A DNA stretch of 64,000 nt from Sphaerolaimus hirsutus (GCA_964036195.1 OZ038456.1:24033792-24097791); one strand, 5' to 3'; numbered from the stretch's first letter, positions 30,301 through 36,808 are shown. Notes: generated from the sequence alone by a model not told the origin. Made by a program: numbers and translations.

Positions 30301-31848
30301 GATACCTTAGTAAACTTGGCGAACCTGATACTCTGCCCTCGCACTCATTTATGTCTCATGTTGGATGCGTGCCAATGATGATAAAGCATGCGATTTTTGT
30401 CTAAAATATGAGAAACATTGTTGTGAATGATTTAACGCATAGCGTTATAACAACGATTACCTTTTTTCAACTTTTTATGAAAAACGCATGCGCAAAAATC
30501 GTTGGCACGCTTCCAGCGGGAACCACGCGTGCAAGGTGTAAATACAGTAACTGGTGGCAATCCCAAGCCCTGTAAAGTGTAAAGTAAAGTGTCAAATGTA
30601 AAGTAAAGTGTCAAATGTAAAGTCAAATGCAAAGTAATGTGTCAAATTAAAGTCAAATGCAAAGTAAAGTGTCAATTGTCATGCAAATTTCAGTAATAAA
30701 ATCTTTTCTTTTTTGTTTTGATTGACACTTTACTTTGCATTTGACTTAACATTTGACACTTTACTTTACACTTTACAGGGCTTGGGACTGCCCCCAGGAG
30801 TATAGCTGCAATAACTCATCTGTGGTGAGTCTAGGTAGCTCACTGTAAAATGAGTATACCTACCTAAAATGTCACAAAACAAAACAAAGCAAGTGAAAGT
30901 AAATTTCGCCTGGTGCCGCTCCCAGACCATGTAGAAAATCAAATGTCAAAATTCAAGTAAATTCAATGGCATGTAACAAAGGGAAATTTATTTAATTGTA
31001 CTTTTACTGGATGTCAGGGTCAGACGTTTTCAGGACATTTTACATGACTTTTGACACTTTGCATTACATTTGACTTTTAAAAGGGCATTTCACATTACGT
31101 TTCACTTTGTGCATGATATTTGACATTTCCCCCACAAAATGACCCCCCTCAACCAACCCCCCCACAGGAAGAACTGGCCGCTTCCAACCTCTCCAAATAC
31201 AAATCGCTCCAATCTCAAGCAACATGTGCGGAAGAACGCGCAGAGACAGCCGAATGTGCCCTAAGTAGGGCTAGGGCTCGATCCCGCCCTCCAATGCCGG
31301 GTTCCAATTCCAACGCTAGTTCGGCTGGAGTTATGAGTCACAGTGTGATAGGGTTGGGAAGGCAGGGCAGTGTGAGTAGAACTAGTAGCTATGCCCTGAG
31401 GACTAGTATGAGTGGTGGGTTGTTTTGGGGGGTTGGGGGCGGGGGGTAATCTGAGGGTAAAAGTTGTGGGATCAATAATGTGGCAACACTGATTTCAACA
31501 AATTAATAAATATCAATTGACATAGCTTGCATTGAAATGGTGCTTAGATTAAAGCTTATCAAATGTCAAAGTTTTCAATTTTTAAGCCTTGAATAGGATT
31601 TTTCATTAAATTGTCTTTAATGGTCTGGTTTTTTACTATGAGTGGGCAGAACTTTTTAAGTTATTCATTTTTTAAACCTTTTAATTGGATTTCATTCATG
31701 AAATTTCATTTTTCATGTCAATCTCAAATTTCACTGATGCGTGTTCTGATGGAAAAATAATTAACTCAACACAAATCCATTTGCAGGGCTGCTCCGCACT
31801 TCATCCACACATCTGCGGCCGTCTGCCAGCCACACTGATTTATCCTGA
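189..31848 (+). CDS. Mhc: Myosin II heavy chain, muscle-type, 5'-truncated by the window (29 exons seen)
   Basis: Actin-based motor heavy chain that dimerises through its rod and forms thick filaments. The exons join in frame to about 1,380 residues: loop 2 and actin-binding region, SH2/SH1 cysteine helix, converter, two IQ motifs for the light chains, the invariant Pro in VKPML, then about 1,100 residues of heptad coiled coil including the KGGKKAI motif near the rod end, and a short tail rich in Ser, Arg and Gly. [15 protein letters not shown] is the muscle form of the motif; non-muscle myosin II usually reads RNTNPNFVRCIIPN. Most rod introns are phase 0. Introns run from about 0.3 to 4.5 kb and are full of transposons. 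The start codon and first part of the motor lie upstream. Family assignment is secure; the exact paralogue is not. Confidence 0.95.
736..915. mobile_element. CWG-family MITE (TCAAATGTCATGCAAAGTG type)
   Basis: Ends GGGCACTCCCAGACGCTG and CAGGGTCTGGGAGTGGCAC, flanked by CAG on both sides. The interior is palindromic, built of repeated GTCAAATG, GCAAAGTGTCAAA and AAAATGCC words. Lies in a myosin intron. Confidence 0.85.
1067..1184 (+). CDS. Myosin exon 2: SH2/SH1 helices
   Basis: Reads [20 protein letters not shown], so both reactive cysteines (in SCNG and IRICRK) are present. Ends FHDFKQ plus AG (phase 2) at donor GTAGTG; the next exon adds G to complete Arg. Confidence 0.93.
1426..2996. mobile_element. 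hAT-like element with 8-bp duplication
   Basis: Terminal repeats TAGCATTCGAAAAAT and ATTTTTTTGAATGCTA, flanked by AATGCGCT at 1418-1425 and 2997-3004. Sub-terminal GTGATTTATATATATTTATA arms. A CACAG-family element is inserted at 1846-2235. No transposase frame. Confidence 0.8.
1846..2235. mobile_element. CACAG-ended MITE (TGAAGTG-rich)
   Basis: Ends CACAGCAAAAAATAG and CCATTTTTTGCTGTG with AAA duplicated. The interior is a palindrome of GTGGAAG/CTTCCAC and TGAAGTG words. Three-bp duplications fit CACTA or PIF/Harbinger types. Confidence 0.75.
3112..3283 (+). CDS. Myosin exon 3: converter, first part
   Basis: Acceptor CCGCAG. Starts [10 protein letters not shown] and ends [11 protein letters not shown] in phase 0 at GTTTGT. 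Divergent from most converters in its middle third but in register at both ends. Confidence 0.88.
3303..3662. mobile_element. Foldback element, AAGTGAAGAAGTAAA ends
   Basis: GTAAGTGAAGAAGTAAA near 3303 is inverted near 3645 (TTTACTTCTTCACTTGC). Interior of TGTCACTT/AAGTGACA words. Target duplication not clear. Confidence 0.45.
3883..4024 (+). CDS. Myosin exon 4: converter end and first IQ motif
   Basis: Reads [20 protein letters not shown], then the first IQ helix. The donor at 4025 (GTGGGT, phase 1) was chosen because it fits the phase-1 start of exon 5; an earlier GTCCAG at 4018 would break the frame. The stretch between the IQ motifs is about five residues shorter than usual, so a microexon could be missing. 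Confidence 0.8.
4335..4605. mobile_element. CCGTATT-family MITE
   Basis: Ends CCGTATTTCCTCGAAATACC and TTCGAGGAAATACGG, with runs of G or C inside and the repeated word CGAGGGGG. TA follows the right end. Confidence 0.8.
4660..4802 (+). CDS. Myosin exon 5: second IQ motif and head-rod junction
   Basis: Reads [15 protein letters not shown], then [10 protein letters not shown] with the conserved Pro that ends the lever arm, then the start of the coiled coil. Phase 0 donor GTAGGT. Confidence 0.92.
5376..5564 (+). CDS. Myosin exon 6: S2 rod
   Basis: Coiled coil beginning [12 protein letters not shown] and ending VQLNRQIT. Donor GTCGGT is non-consensus but keeps phase 0 with the next exon. Confidence 0.88.
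5992..6120 (+). CDS. Myosin exon 7: S2 rod
   Basis: Coiled coil [14 protein letters not shown] to DVNFAMSK; 43 codons, phase 0 at both ends, acceptor TTCCCAG. Confidence 0.92.
6623..6736 (+). CDS. Myosin exon 8: S2 rod
   Basis: [15 protein letters not shown] to [11 protein letters not shown]; matches the rod segment usually reading QDELIAKLNKEKKALQE. Phase 0 at both ends. Confidence 0.92.
7156..7251 (+). CDS. Myosin exon 9: S2 rod
   Basis: [16 protein letters not shown] to [10 protein letters not shown]; 32 codons, phase 0 at both ends. Confidence 0.92.
7340..8128. mobile_element. CCGTATT-family element with a nested relative
   Basis: Outer ends CCGTATTTCCTAGAAATACC and GAGGAAATACGG, TA on both sides. 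Inner element 7432-7820 (CCGTATTTCTCCATGTAAAG to CTTTACACGGAGAAATACGG), also with TA on both sides and ACACCCGGGTGTTA words inside. Confidence 0.75.
8490..8842. mobile_element. CCGTATT-family MITE, GAATAAG variant, left end decayed
   Basis: GTCTTATTCGAGGATTTATGG at the right end and several TTATTCGAGGGGG words inside; ends about 40 bases before myosin exon 10. Confidence 0.6.
8882..9027 (+). CDS. Myosin exon 10: S2 rod
   Basis: [20 protein letters not shown] to SDVESALK plus AA; leaves in phase 2, completed to AAG by the next exon. Confidence 0.92.
9376..9523 (+). CDS. Myosin exon 11: S2 rod
   Basis: [16 protein letters not shown] to ELERQAKNR; acceptor ACCCAG, phase 0 donor GTGGGT. Confidence 0.92.
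9670..10093. mobile_element. MITE with AGGGCCGTATCCAGG ends
   Basis: Terminal repeats AGGGCCGTATCCAGG and CCTGGATACGTCCCT enclose long G and C runs. A GCGCC-rich palindrome sits inside near 9922-9985. Confidence 0.65.
10331..10443. mobile_element. Short TATACTCGGCGGAC-ended MITE
   Basis: GTATACTCGGCGGACATCAC inverted at TGCGGTCCGCCCAGTATA. The same ends recur at 17.9, 19.4, 25.1 and 39.0 kb. Confidence 0.65.
10517..10704. mobile_element. CWG-family MITE
   Basis: GGGGCAGTCCCAAACCCTG to AGGCTCTGGGAGTGTCCC, CAG on both sides. Near-perfect palindrome around GGTTGCCATTTTGCAGG. Confidence 0.85.
10923..11066 (+). CDS. Myosin exon 12: rod
   Basis: [20 protein letters not shown] to LAKMRKEIE; contains [17 protein letters not shown], matching the conserved AAQIELNKKREAE segment. 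Phase 0. Confidence 0.93.
11653..11880 (+). CDS. Myosin exon 13: rod
   Basis: The longest clean rod exon seen, 76 codons: [20 protein letters not shown] to [10 protein letters not shown]. Phase 0 at both ends. Confidence 0.93.
12025..12631. mobile_element. hAT-like MITE, CAGAGTTGTTA ends
   Basis: Ends CAGAGTTGTTAGAATTACTG and CTTTTTAACAACTCTG, flanked by ATTTTCAT at 12017-12024 and 12632-12639. Interior rich in ACGTAC/GTACGT palindromes and TTTTTTACTC words. Confidence 0.85.
12823..12953 (+). CDS. Myosin exon 14: rod
   Basis: [18 protein letters not shown] to [10 protein letters not shown]. The donor is GTTGGT at 12954, not the GTTTAT four bases later, because only the former leaves phase 2 and joins T of exon 15 to restore Ala and the motif QLSRAKSLL. 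Confidence 0.9.
13270..13400. repeat. Tandem 51-bp repeat followed by (TATC)n
   Basis: Two copies of a unit containing GGGGTAAGAAAGGGGGTGGG, then CCAGCTATCTATCTATCCC. The CTATC motif recurs at 19.73-20.15 and 21.16-21.29 kb. Confidence 0.6.
13530..13644 (+). CDS. Myosin exon 15: rod
   Basis: [20 protein letters not shown] to IFAQLKGAQ; strongly conserved rod segment. Phase 2 in, phase 0 out. Confidence 0.93.
13717..13953. mobile_element. CACACTAGTTTTCAC-ended MITE
   Basis: Ends CCTACACACACTAGTTTTCA and TGAAAACTAGTGTGTGTAGG; flanks are GCGCC-rich. Relatives at 31,976-32,221 and 32,226-32,420. Confidence 0.65.
14407..14564 (+). CDS. Myosin exon 16: rod
   Basis: [20 protein letters not shown] to RLEEVEEA plus AA; contains [14 protein letters not shown], the usual VAQWRTKYET. 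Phase 2 out. Confidence 0.93.
14763..15221. mobile_element. hAT-like MITE with (GGGATC)n arms
   Basis: Ends TAGGGTTCAAACGGGAT and ATCCCGTTTGAACCCTA, flanked by ATTTTACA at 14755-14762 and 15222-15229. Both arms are GGGATCGGGATC hexamer arrays around a unique centre that includes GTTGTTCATAAAGGTCT. Frames reading Asp-Arg repeats here are not genes. Confidence 0.88.
15536..15719 (+). CDS. Myosin exon 17: rod
   Basis: [20 protein letters not shown] to KVKGFEQ; phase 2 in, phase 0 out at GTGACT. Confidence 0.93.
16111..16325. mobile_element. Foldback MITE, AGTTCCGCAAATTGAGAAGTG type
   Basis: GGCCATTTCCGCAAATTGAG is inverted at CTCAATTTTCGGAACTGGCA. A closer pair is at 50,610-50,772. Confidence 0.6.
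16409..16534 (+). CDS. Myosin exon 18: rod
   Basis: [19 protein letters not shown] to [10 protein letters not shown]; 42 codons, phase 0 at both ends. Confidence 0.93.
17032..17284. mobile_element. CWG-family MITE (GTAAAGTGTCAAATG type)
   Basis: GGGGCAGTCCCAAGCCCTG to CAGGGCTTGGGATTGCCAC, CAG on the right. Subtype with GTAAAGTAAAGTGTC arms. Confidence 0.75.
17509..17652 (+). CDS. Myosin exon 19: rod
   Basis: [19 protein letters not shown] to [11 protein letters not shown]; classical [14 protein letters not shown] segment. Phase 0. Confidence 0.94.
17879..18588. mobile_element. TATACTCGG element split by a CCGTATT-family MITE
   Basis: Outer ends TACTCGGCAGACTGC and CTCCATCGAGTATA. Inner element about 18225-18519, with GAATAATCCCCC words and AAGCAACTACGG as right end. 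The outer element ends about 50 bases before myosin exon 20. Confidence 0.6.
18639..18809 (+). CDS. Myosin exon 20: light meromyosin rod
   Basis: [20 protein letters not shown] to [10 protein letters not shown]; contains [14 protein letters not shown], the conserved DEEMEQTKRNHQR segment. Phase 0. Confidence 0.94.
18918..19225. mobile_element. CCGTATT-family MITE
   Basis: CCGTATATCCTCGAATAAGT to TTTGGGATATATGG, TA on both sides. Confidence 0.75.
19366..19606. mobile_element. TATACTCGGCGGAC-ended MITE
   Basis: GTATACTCGGCGGACCGCAA inverted at GTACGGTCCGCGCAGTATA. Confidence 0.65.
20222..20389 (+). CDS. Myosin exon 21: light meromyosin rod
   Basis: [20 protein letters not shown] to HVEQIRQLQ; the intron that follows (to 24,847) contains the antisense protease gene. 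Phase 0. Confidence 0.94.
20841..20846 (-). promoter_or_regulatory. Poly(A) signal of the protease gene
   Basis: AATAAA on the - strand about 45 bases past the protease stop codon, in AT-rich sequence. It is the only canonical signal close to the stop. Confidence 0.6.
20890..23668 (-). CDS. Secreted S1A (chymotrypsin-fold) serine protease, elastase-like; 8 exons
   Basis: Endopeptidase of about 310 residues. Exons: 23534-23668 (start ATG, signal peptide [19 protein letters not shown], pro-peptide with one Cys), 23082-23227 ([15 protein letters not shown] and TAAHC with the catalytic His), 22919-23015, 22588-22789 (YDIALVKVD with the catalytic Asp, VLTGWGKT), 22351-22502, 22186-22289 (GDSGGP with the catalytic Ser), 21021-21048, 20890-20952 ([10 protein letters not shown], stop). 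All phases agree. The Cys in MCGQ can pair with that of RPACLP, so the pro-peptide would stay attached. Activation would be after Gly (AQQG/IVGG), not Arg or Lys. Position 189 reads Gly and the usual Cys191 is Ser, so trypsin specificity is unlikely. The gene lies wholly inside a myosin intron, antisense. Confidence 0.92.
21386..21543. mobile_element. Fragment of the (GGGATC)n hAT-like MITE
   Basis: Degenerate AATCCCGATCCC repeats ending CATTTGAACCCTA; only one terminus survives. Confidence 0.6.
22290..22350 (-). other. 61-base protease intron carrying a tandem duplication
   Basis: GTATGTTGTG starts the intron and TATTGAAG ends it. A unit of about 26 bases containing TCTGTATGTTGTGATTATAC is present twice, so a second GTATGTTGTG lies inside. 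Only the first donor keeps the frame from GDEFGTCS to [13 protein letters not shown]. Confidence 0.75.
23741..23748 (-). promoter_or_regulatory. Possible TATA-like box of the protease gene
   Basis: TATTTAAA-type motif on the - strand about 75 bases before the ATG. Spacing would give a short 5' leader. AT-rich surroundings make this a weak call. Confidence 0.25.
24412..24828. mobile_element. CCGTATT-family MITE, GAATTAA variant
   Basis: CCGTATTACCTCGAAATACC to ATTCGAGGTAATACGG with TA on both sides; ends 19 bases before the next myosin exon. Confidence 0.8.
24848..24967 (+). CDS. Myosin exon 22: light meromyosin rod
   Basis: [20 protein letters not shown] to DLDARAED; includes VERRC, the usual AERRAN site. 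A CCGTATT-family transposon ends 19 bases before the exon. Confidence 0.92.
25097..25280. mobile_element. TATACTCGGCGGAC-ended MITE
   Basis: ATAGTCGGCGGACATCACAC inverted at GTGCTGTCCACCGAGTATA, with CATACTAAG/CTTAGTATG inner arms. Confidence 0.65.
25514..25645 (+). CDS. Myosin exon 23: light meromyosin rod
   Basis: [20 protein letters not shown] to VENDFVALQ; phase 0 at both ends. Confidence 0.93.
25886..26106. mobile_element. TATACTCGG-ended MITE, GGAAGCGTGCCAA type
   Basis: GTATACTCGGCAGAT to GGAGTATA with inverted TTGGAAGCGTGCCAATGAT / CGTTGGCACGCTTCCA inside. Copies also near 30,310-30,547, 42,986-43,233 and 58,117-58,370. Confidence 0.65.
26119..26284. mobile_element. Foldback of CATTCCGCAT words
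   Basis: ATTCCGCACCTAATACCATT is inverted at AATGGGTTTAGGTGCGGAAT; GCCCATCCCGCATTTG repeats lie inside. A fragment is at about 13,216-13,260. Confidence 0.6.
26309..27525. mobile_element. hAT-like element (CAGAGTTG type) with two nested MITEs
   Basis: Flanked by CAAATCAG at 26301-26308 and 27526-27533. Ends CAGATTTGGAAAAACG and TTTGCACAACTCTG. Contains a CWG-family copy (26829-27019), a CACAG-family copy (27075-27368, TGT duplicated) and a 48-bp tandem duplication (26613-26708). Confidence 0.8.
27584..27742 (+). CDS. Myosin exon 24: light meromyosin rod
   Basis: [19 protein letters not shown] to RKAAEGQIK; contains [20 protein letters not shown], the usual MMAEELKKEQDTSAHLE. Phase 0. Confidence 0.94.
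28122..28202 (+). CDS. Myosin exon 25: light meromyosin rod
   Basis: [20 protein letters not shown] to KLETR; KGGKK is a hallmark of the myosin II rod. 27 codons, phase 0. Confidence 0.94.
28634..28738 (+). CDS. Myosin exon 26: light meromyosin rod
   Basis: [20 protein letters not shown] to RRVKEVEFQ; phase 0 at both ends. Confidence 0.94.
28865..29164. mobile_element. CACAG-ended MITE inside a GCGCC palindrome
   Basis: CACAGCAAAAAATGGGTTCG to ACACCCATTTTTTTGCTGTG, TAA on both sides; TGAAGTG/CACTTCA words fill it. Flanks are ATGGCGCC repeats. Confidence 0.8.
29344..29630. mobile_element. CCGTATT-family MITE with 45-bp tandem repeats
   Basis: Starts CCGTATATCCTCGAAATACC. Three tandem copies of a unit with CAAAATGGACACTATGAATT lie at about 29,425-29,560. 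Confidence 0.7.
29784..30055. mobile_element. CCGTATT-family MITE, GAATAAT variant
   Basis: CCGTATTTACTCGAATCATT to TATTCGAGTAAATACGG, TA on both sides; ends just before myosin exon 27. Confidence 0.78.
30133..30228 (+). CDS. Myosin exon 27: light meromyosin rod
   Basis: [20 protein letters not shown] to [11 protein letters not shown], the assembly-competence region of the rod. Donor GTCTGT is weak but frame-consistent. Confidence 0.94.
30554..30794. mobile_element. CWG-family MITE (GTAAAGTG subtype)
   Basis: GTGGCAATCCCAAGCCCTG to CAGGGCTTGGGACTGCCCC; CTG on the left, CAG on the right. Abuts a TATACTCGG-type element (about 30,310-30,547). A decayed CWG copy follows at 30,913. Confidence 0.75.
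31168..31414 (+). CDS. Myosin exon 28: rod end and Ser/Arg tail
   Basis: [18 protein letters not shown] to the end of the helix, then a non-helical tail: [20 protein letters not shown], a Gly/Ser stretch, [15 protein letters not shown]. Donor GTGGGT at 31,415 (phase 1) resembles the G-rich intron starts of this gene. If it is not used, the frame runs on to a TAA at 31,447-31,449 and adds [11 protein letters not shown]. Confidence 0.85.
31787..31848 (+). CDS. Myosin terminal exon
   Basis: Acceptor TTTGCAG. In the phase left by exon 28 it reads [20 protein letters not shown] and stops at TGA 31,846-31,848, a serine-rich end of the sort seen on class II myosin tails. No AATAAA was found in the next few hundred bases, so the 3' end is not fixed. 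Confidence 0.65.
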
Positions 31849-31975
31849 AAATCATGATGTTTCAAAATGATTTTGTTTTGTGTTTATTTTTCACAGGCCA
31901 ATTTTTCCAATTTTTACACATTTTTTTAAGAAAAAGTTTTACTGCTGGCTTTCACATTTAAAAAAAGTTCCATTG

Positions 31976-32221
31976 TGCCTACACACACTAGTTGTTACCG
32001 TGACTTCGTGTGAAAACTGAAATTTTTTCAAATGCAAATTGATGAACACGGTTTAATGATTTTATTTAATTTTTATAGGAATTCATGGATTTTAATTAAT
32101 CAATCTTAAAATTTCAAATTTTTAAAACTAGAACACATAGCATACAAAAAGAGTAGGCTGGATGTTGCCATGTCGCCATTTCAGTTTTCACATTGGTCAC
32201 GATAAAAACTAGTGTGTGTAG
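31976..32221. mobile_element. CACACTAGTT-ended MITE
   Basis: CCTACACACACTAGTTGTTA to ACTAGTGTGTGTAGG between CCATTGTG repeats (8 bp). A second related element, 32,226-32,420, follows directly. Both lie downstream of the myosin stop. Confidence 0.65.
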
Positions 32222-32700
32222 GGCCATTGTGCCTGCGCACACTAGTTTTCACACGAAATTTCGAAAACTCACAAATCAGCTTAGAACGCATTTGAGTTTT
32301 CTACAATCAGGTGGCCGTCAACTAGAGTTGACAGAGATCAAAATGACACATTTTGGAAAACTCAAACACGTTTGAATCTCATTTATGAGTTTTCAAAATT
32401 TCGTGTGAAAACTAGTGTGCCTCAATGAAAACTTCAATGTGACAGTTCCATTCTTTTGGCCCTTTCTCTTCTGGCTGATGACGAGATAGTACTTGGCAAG
32501 CAGCCAAGCGAAAAGGGCTACTGTTTTGTGTGGTTGAAGTTTCTATTGTTCAATGCATTTCTATTTTTCATTCAGGTATTTCAGAACGAAAGCGCTGAAG
32601 CATATGTAATTTCAGAAGCAGTACCTCAACTTGGAATTTCTAAAATACTCTCTCATTTGGCGGAAAATTCAAGTGACATTTTGACTGAAAAAAGAATACG

Positions 32701-34439
32701 GTGAAAAAAGTTTGGGTAGGTACTTTTATATAAGAAAGGTATCTGATATTCTACCATTGAGCATAACAAATTGCAAATTTAGGTATCTGCATTTTTCTAT
32801 GTTCATTGTTGTTGTTGTTTTTTCGCGCCTTTTCCGCTTCTTCTAGTTGCTGCTGTTTACATTCATAATCGCTCAAAACAGGCTGTCAAAACGCCATAGC
32901 AGTTTTGGCGCTAGACGCTAGCACTCTGTTAATCTGTTACACATTGGCGCTTGGCGCCATAAAATCAAAAGTGTCATTGTGCATTTTGGCGCAAGCGCCA
33001 AATTTCTAGCACTTTTTACATCTCATTTTTGACTCGCTGCCAACCAAGCACTTCCACATCTGCATCAATTCCAGTTTTTTGGTGCTAGAATATTTAGTAG
33101 TCTCTTGCCTTTCTAAAATTTGCTTTCGGATTTTCGGAATATGTTTGAATATTGTATCAGAGCTGCTTGCGATATCGTATTTTTCTGATTTACGATTTTT
33201 CTATTTTTATCGCTTTGTCACTGATTTCCATTCAAAAGTTTGATATCGTTTCACTAAATTGATCAATTTTTCCATAGTAAATAAACATTTTGCATTTTTG
33301 CAGTGGACCCAGCCGGCAGCCATCGCCATAGTCCAAATCAGGGGCAGTAACCAAACCCTGTAAAGTGTGAGTGATGTGTCTAACAAATGTCATAAAACGT
33401 GCCAATCTACAGTATTTCCTCGAAATACCCCCAAGGGGTTTATTTTTTCAGAGTGTGAATTTTGCTGGGGGGGGGTTAAACGAGGGGAGTATTTCGTCAG
33501 AAATTGTTTGAAATACCAGTATCAAATTATTGTTTGTAACGTACACATATGTGGTAGTTTTTGTTGCATTTTTCGACGTCTAACTAGTGATGTGAAAAGC
33601 GCCAAGCGCCAAAAGCGCCTTGACGCTTTTTCATCTGTGGCGCCAGGCGCCAATGGCGTCAGAGGATCATGGCGCCAAGCGCCAAAAGCGCCAGCGCCAA
33701 AAAATATAAAATCTTACTACATTGTAAAATGTACCTAAATACAGTAAAATCTACCAACTGCACATGCAGCCAATTTAGCATCGTCCATCTATCATTTAGC
33801 ATCGATTGATCAAATATTTTCACAAAAATGCCTGCCATAAATGCCTGCCATATTTCCTTGAATTAACCCCCATTCCTTGAAACTCTCCCACATCTGAGTG
33901 ATCTGAGTAAAAAATCCCCCCCTCCCTAAGCGAAATACCTCCTAAAAATGATGTATACATCATGTACACAGGTTACATGATTTTATTACTCGTAAGCACG
34001 AACTGAGCATGATCCTTGCTGAAATTTTAAAAACCCAAAGTTGCCGAAATAATACCTCCCCTTGAATAAGCCCCCCTCGAATTTAGCTCTCCTCAAAATT
34101 TGGCTGGCGTAATAATAACCCCCCTGAGCCCTGACGGTAATTCGATGGATTTTTTTTATTGATTCATCCAATATATTGGTGTAAAGAAATAAAACAGACA
34201 TTTACTTTTTCAAATTTTTATGTCAATACTCAAAAATACTAATTATGGGATACCGAAAAAGAATTTTTTGTATTGACTCACCATATTCTGAAAACAGTGA
34301 TCATACTCATACAGTAACTCATGTGCAGTACTTCTGATATCGGTAGTCGGTACATCAAATGTATTTATACCTATTGTATTTACTTAAATTTATAATAACT
34401 AGTGAAAACTGACAGTGCTTTGATTTGACATACATTTTT
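32701..34439. other. Repeat-derived stretch without a supported gene
   Basis: Holds GCGCC palindromes (about 32,880-33,010 and 33,590-33,700), a CWG-end fragment at 33,340, a CCGTATT-family piece (33,411-33,540) and a decayed CCTTGAATTAACCCC element (33,860-34,135). A mini-ORF after TTTTGCAG at 33,301 (GPSRQPSP, stop) could end the 32,576 exon but is too short to trust. Confidence 0.5.
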
Positions 34440-35345
34440 GGTGGATCTCTTGGAGGGAAACCCATTATTTAACCACAGCGACTCGTAACCCATCGTCTCG
34501 TAAGCCAAAGTACCTCGTCTCGTAAGCCGCAGTCAATCATTCGACTCGTCACCCAAAGTGTGTCATTAATTCACCCCACTGTGTCATTATTTAAGCCATG
34601 AGTACATAGTACAAATATTGTGTCATTATTTAAGCCATGTGTATGTATGTATTTAGTTCATATTTGTGTATTTATTGAATGCCAGCGCTGCTGTGCCCTG
34701 CCGCGTGCGGAACCAACATAAATGTGTGAATTTATGGGAGTTTACAGATTATGGGTTTGACTTCTATTAGTGTGTATGAATTTTTGAAGATACGCAAAAC
34801 CCGACCATAGTTTTAAATAGGTATATCGCGCCCACTTTCATATGCAAAATAGTGATAAAAATGTACCGAAAACTAAACCGAAATACCGCGGTTAACTCCA
34901 CGCGGATAAAAAGAAAACGAACCGCTTTTTATCTCCATTTGATACTCTCACGCAAAAAACACCCTTTACATTTGTTGTCCATTTGTCTTTGTTACGACTG
35001 AAAGTATCAATAATCCACTTATCGAGCCCACCAGATATTGTCCACACGTGTCCAAGCGCATAAGCCAAAAACGACTGTGATCTTACACCACACGTTATGT
35101 CTATACACCCATCTTATACGTATACATGTTATGTATTTACCTGTATTGCGGCTTACGAGTCGACACATTGGGTTAAATAATGAGGCACAATGGCTTAAAT
35201 GATGACACATTTTTTAACGTCAATTGTGGCGTTAATGTCGCTATACTTTGGCTTACCTAGCGAGGTACTTTGGCTTTACAGTCGATGGGTTAAATCTCGG
35301 GTAGCTTAAATCTCGCTATAAATACTCTCATCTCTTGAAGAAATT
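34440..35345. mobile_element. Large terminal-inverted-repeat element, CTCGTAAGCCAAAGTACCTCG type
   Basis: The left arm reads CCCATTATTTAACC, TCGTAACCCATCG, AAGCCAAAGTACCTCG; the right arm carries their reverse complements (CGAGGTACTTTGGCTT, CGATGGGTTAAATC). A unique centre of about 500 bases lies between. No coding frame. Confidence 0.5.
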
Positions 35346-35741
35346 GATATAGCATGTGTGGCGCTTTATCGGAGTTTAACGTCAACGTCAACGAAATATA
35401 GCATGTGTGGCGCTGATGTATTATAGGTAGAATTTGATGTGCGACGTATTATAGGTAGAATTTGATGTGCGGTCGGTTTAGATGTGTGTTGGGTTTAGAT
35501 GTGGACTGGCCCGTTCCCGGCGCCGGCAGACCCACCCCAAAAATGCTTACCCCTGATTTGGGCCATGAAATGGATAGATTAACATGTTTTTCTTCGCTGA
35601 AACTGTTCACCTATGATTTTATTCTGCTTGCATTTGGTCAAGTGATTTGAAATGTTTTCTATAGTGTATGGAATCACACTTTGTGCCACCTAAAACATCT
35701 CTAGTCACTTTACCAAGTGCACACCTTGTTTGTCCATGCAG

Positions 35742-36769
35742 AGTTTTTGGTAATTGACGATTCAATAATCAATATTTCAAGAAGTGCAAATTCCTGGGAA
35801 GTGGATCGAGGGCAAATTTCGTTGACAACAGCCACAGACATTATGATAAATAGGCCAAAGGACAGAATGTTAGGTCAGTTTAAAGCAGTAATTGTAAAGC
35901 AGTAATTGTTTTTGTGCAAGTTTTTTTCGTGCTGTGTGCCTCAGCACGGCAAATGGTCATGATAAACTCGCTGGAAAATGTATAAATTGCTCAAATTAAA
36001 TTTTTACTAAGTATTCTAGAAAAACTTTTCAAAATAGAACAGATTGTAGGGGTTTTCTAGTAGTGGAATAAAAATTCAAACGCTAAAAAGAAGCCCACCA
36101 GTCCTGCACCATGTTTTGTTCCGGCTAATTTCATTTAAAATGTCAAACAAAGTAATAAAATCTTTTTGTGCCGTATTTGCTCGGATAATCTCCCTGGAGA
36201 ATTGATATTTCGGCAGATTTTTTTAGGTGGGAGGGGGATTTATTAAATGGAGTGATTATTCTTGAAAATTTTGACAAAAACATTTTATCAAGTCAGTTTA
36301 TGCAATATTCAGTAAGAAACATGCCATTATCCTTCAAATTGGACCAATCAACTTGATGAATTATTTGAAGGAGGCAATTATTTTCTCCTCATTCGTTTAA
36401 AAGGGGGAATTATTCACGCAAATACGGTAATTTATCTTTATATAAAAAGACAAACTTTAAAAAGTAATTTAGGAAAAAAAAACTTTAAAAAGTAATTTAG
36501 GAAAAAAACACTTAAAATTTAACCTTTTCAAGAGGGTTTGCCATCGTGGTTTGCCATCGTTTACAATAGGATACAACACCATTGGTGCTCTTTTTATAGA
36601 TTGCTTCCGGTGTTGTTCAGTGTCATATTATCGGTGGTGCAGTGGAGTTATTTCCTATTTCCTTTTCTACCATCAAACTCTGGGCGTATTTTCAGTTTCA
36701 TTCTTCCATCACATCCACAAAATGTCGCCAAAAATACCCAAATACAGGGAAATTCAATTTACTGAGTAA
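35742..36769 (+). CDS. Unrecognised + strand gene, 3' exons
   Basis: I do not recognise the product. Two exons join in phase 1: 35742-35873 (acceptor CATGCAG; reads EFLVIDDSIINISRS to MINRPKDRMLG; donor GTCAGT) and 36570-36769 (acceptor ACAATAG; reads YNTIGALFIDCF to KYREIQFTE, stop). The second half is rich in aromatic residues, Ser and Cys with no clear membrane segment. A further possible exon, 32576-32700 (VFQNESAEAYVISEAVPQLG to ILTEKRI, donor GTGAAA, phase 2), lies upstream, but its phase does not meet that of 35742, so a link would need an unseen exon or a different gene. The gene converges on the - strand gene ending at 37077. Confidence 0.4.
36171..36427. mobile_element. CCGTATT-family MITE, GAATAAT variant
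   Basis: CCGTATTTGCTCGG to CACGCAAATACGG. A 28-bp tandem duplication (CTTTAAAAAGTAATTTAGG) follows near 36,447-36,510. Confidence 0.65.
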
Positions 36770-36808
36770 CTTAACCCACTGACAATTTGATATTTATACA
36801 GTTGTTTA

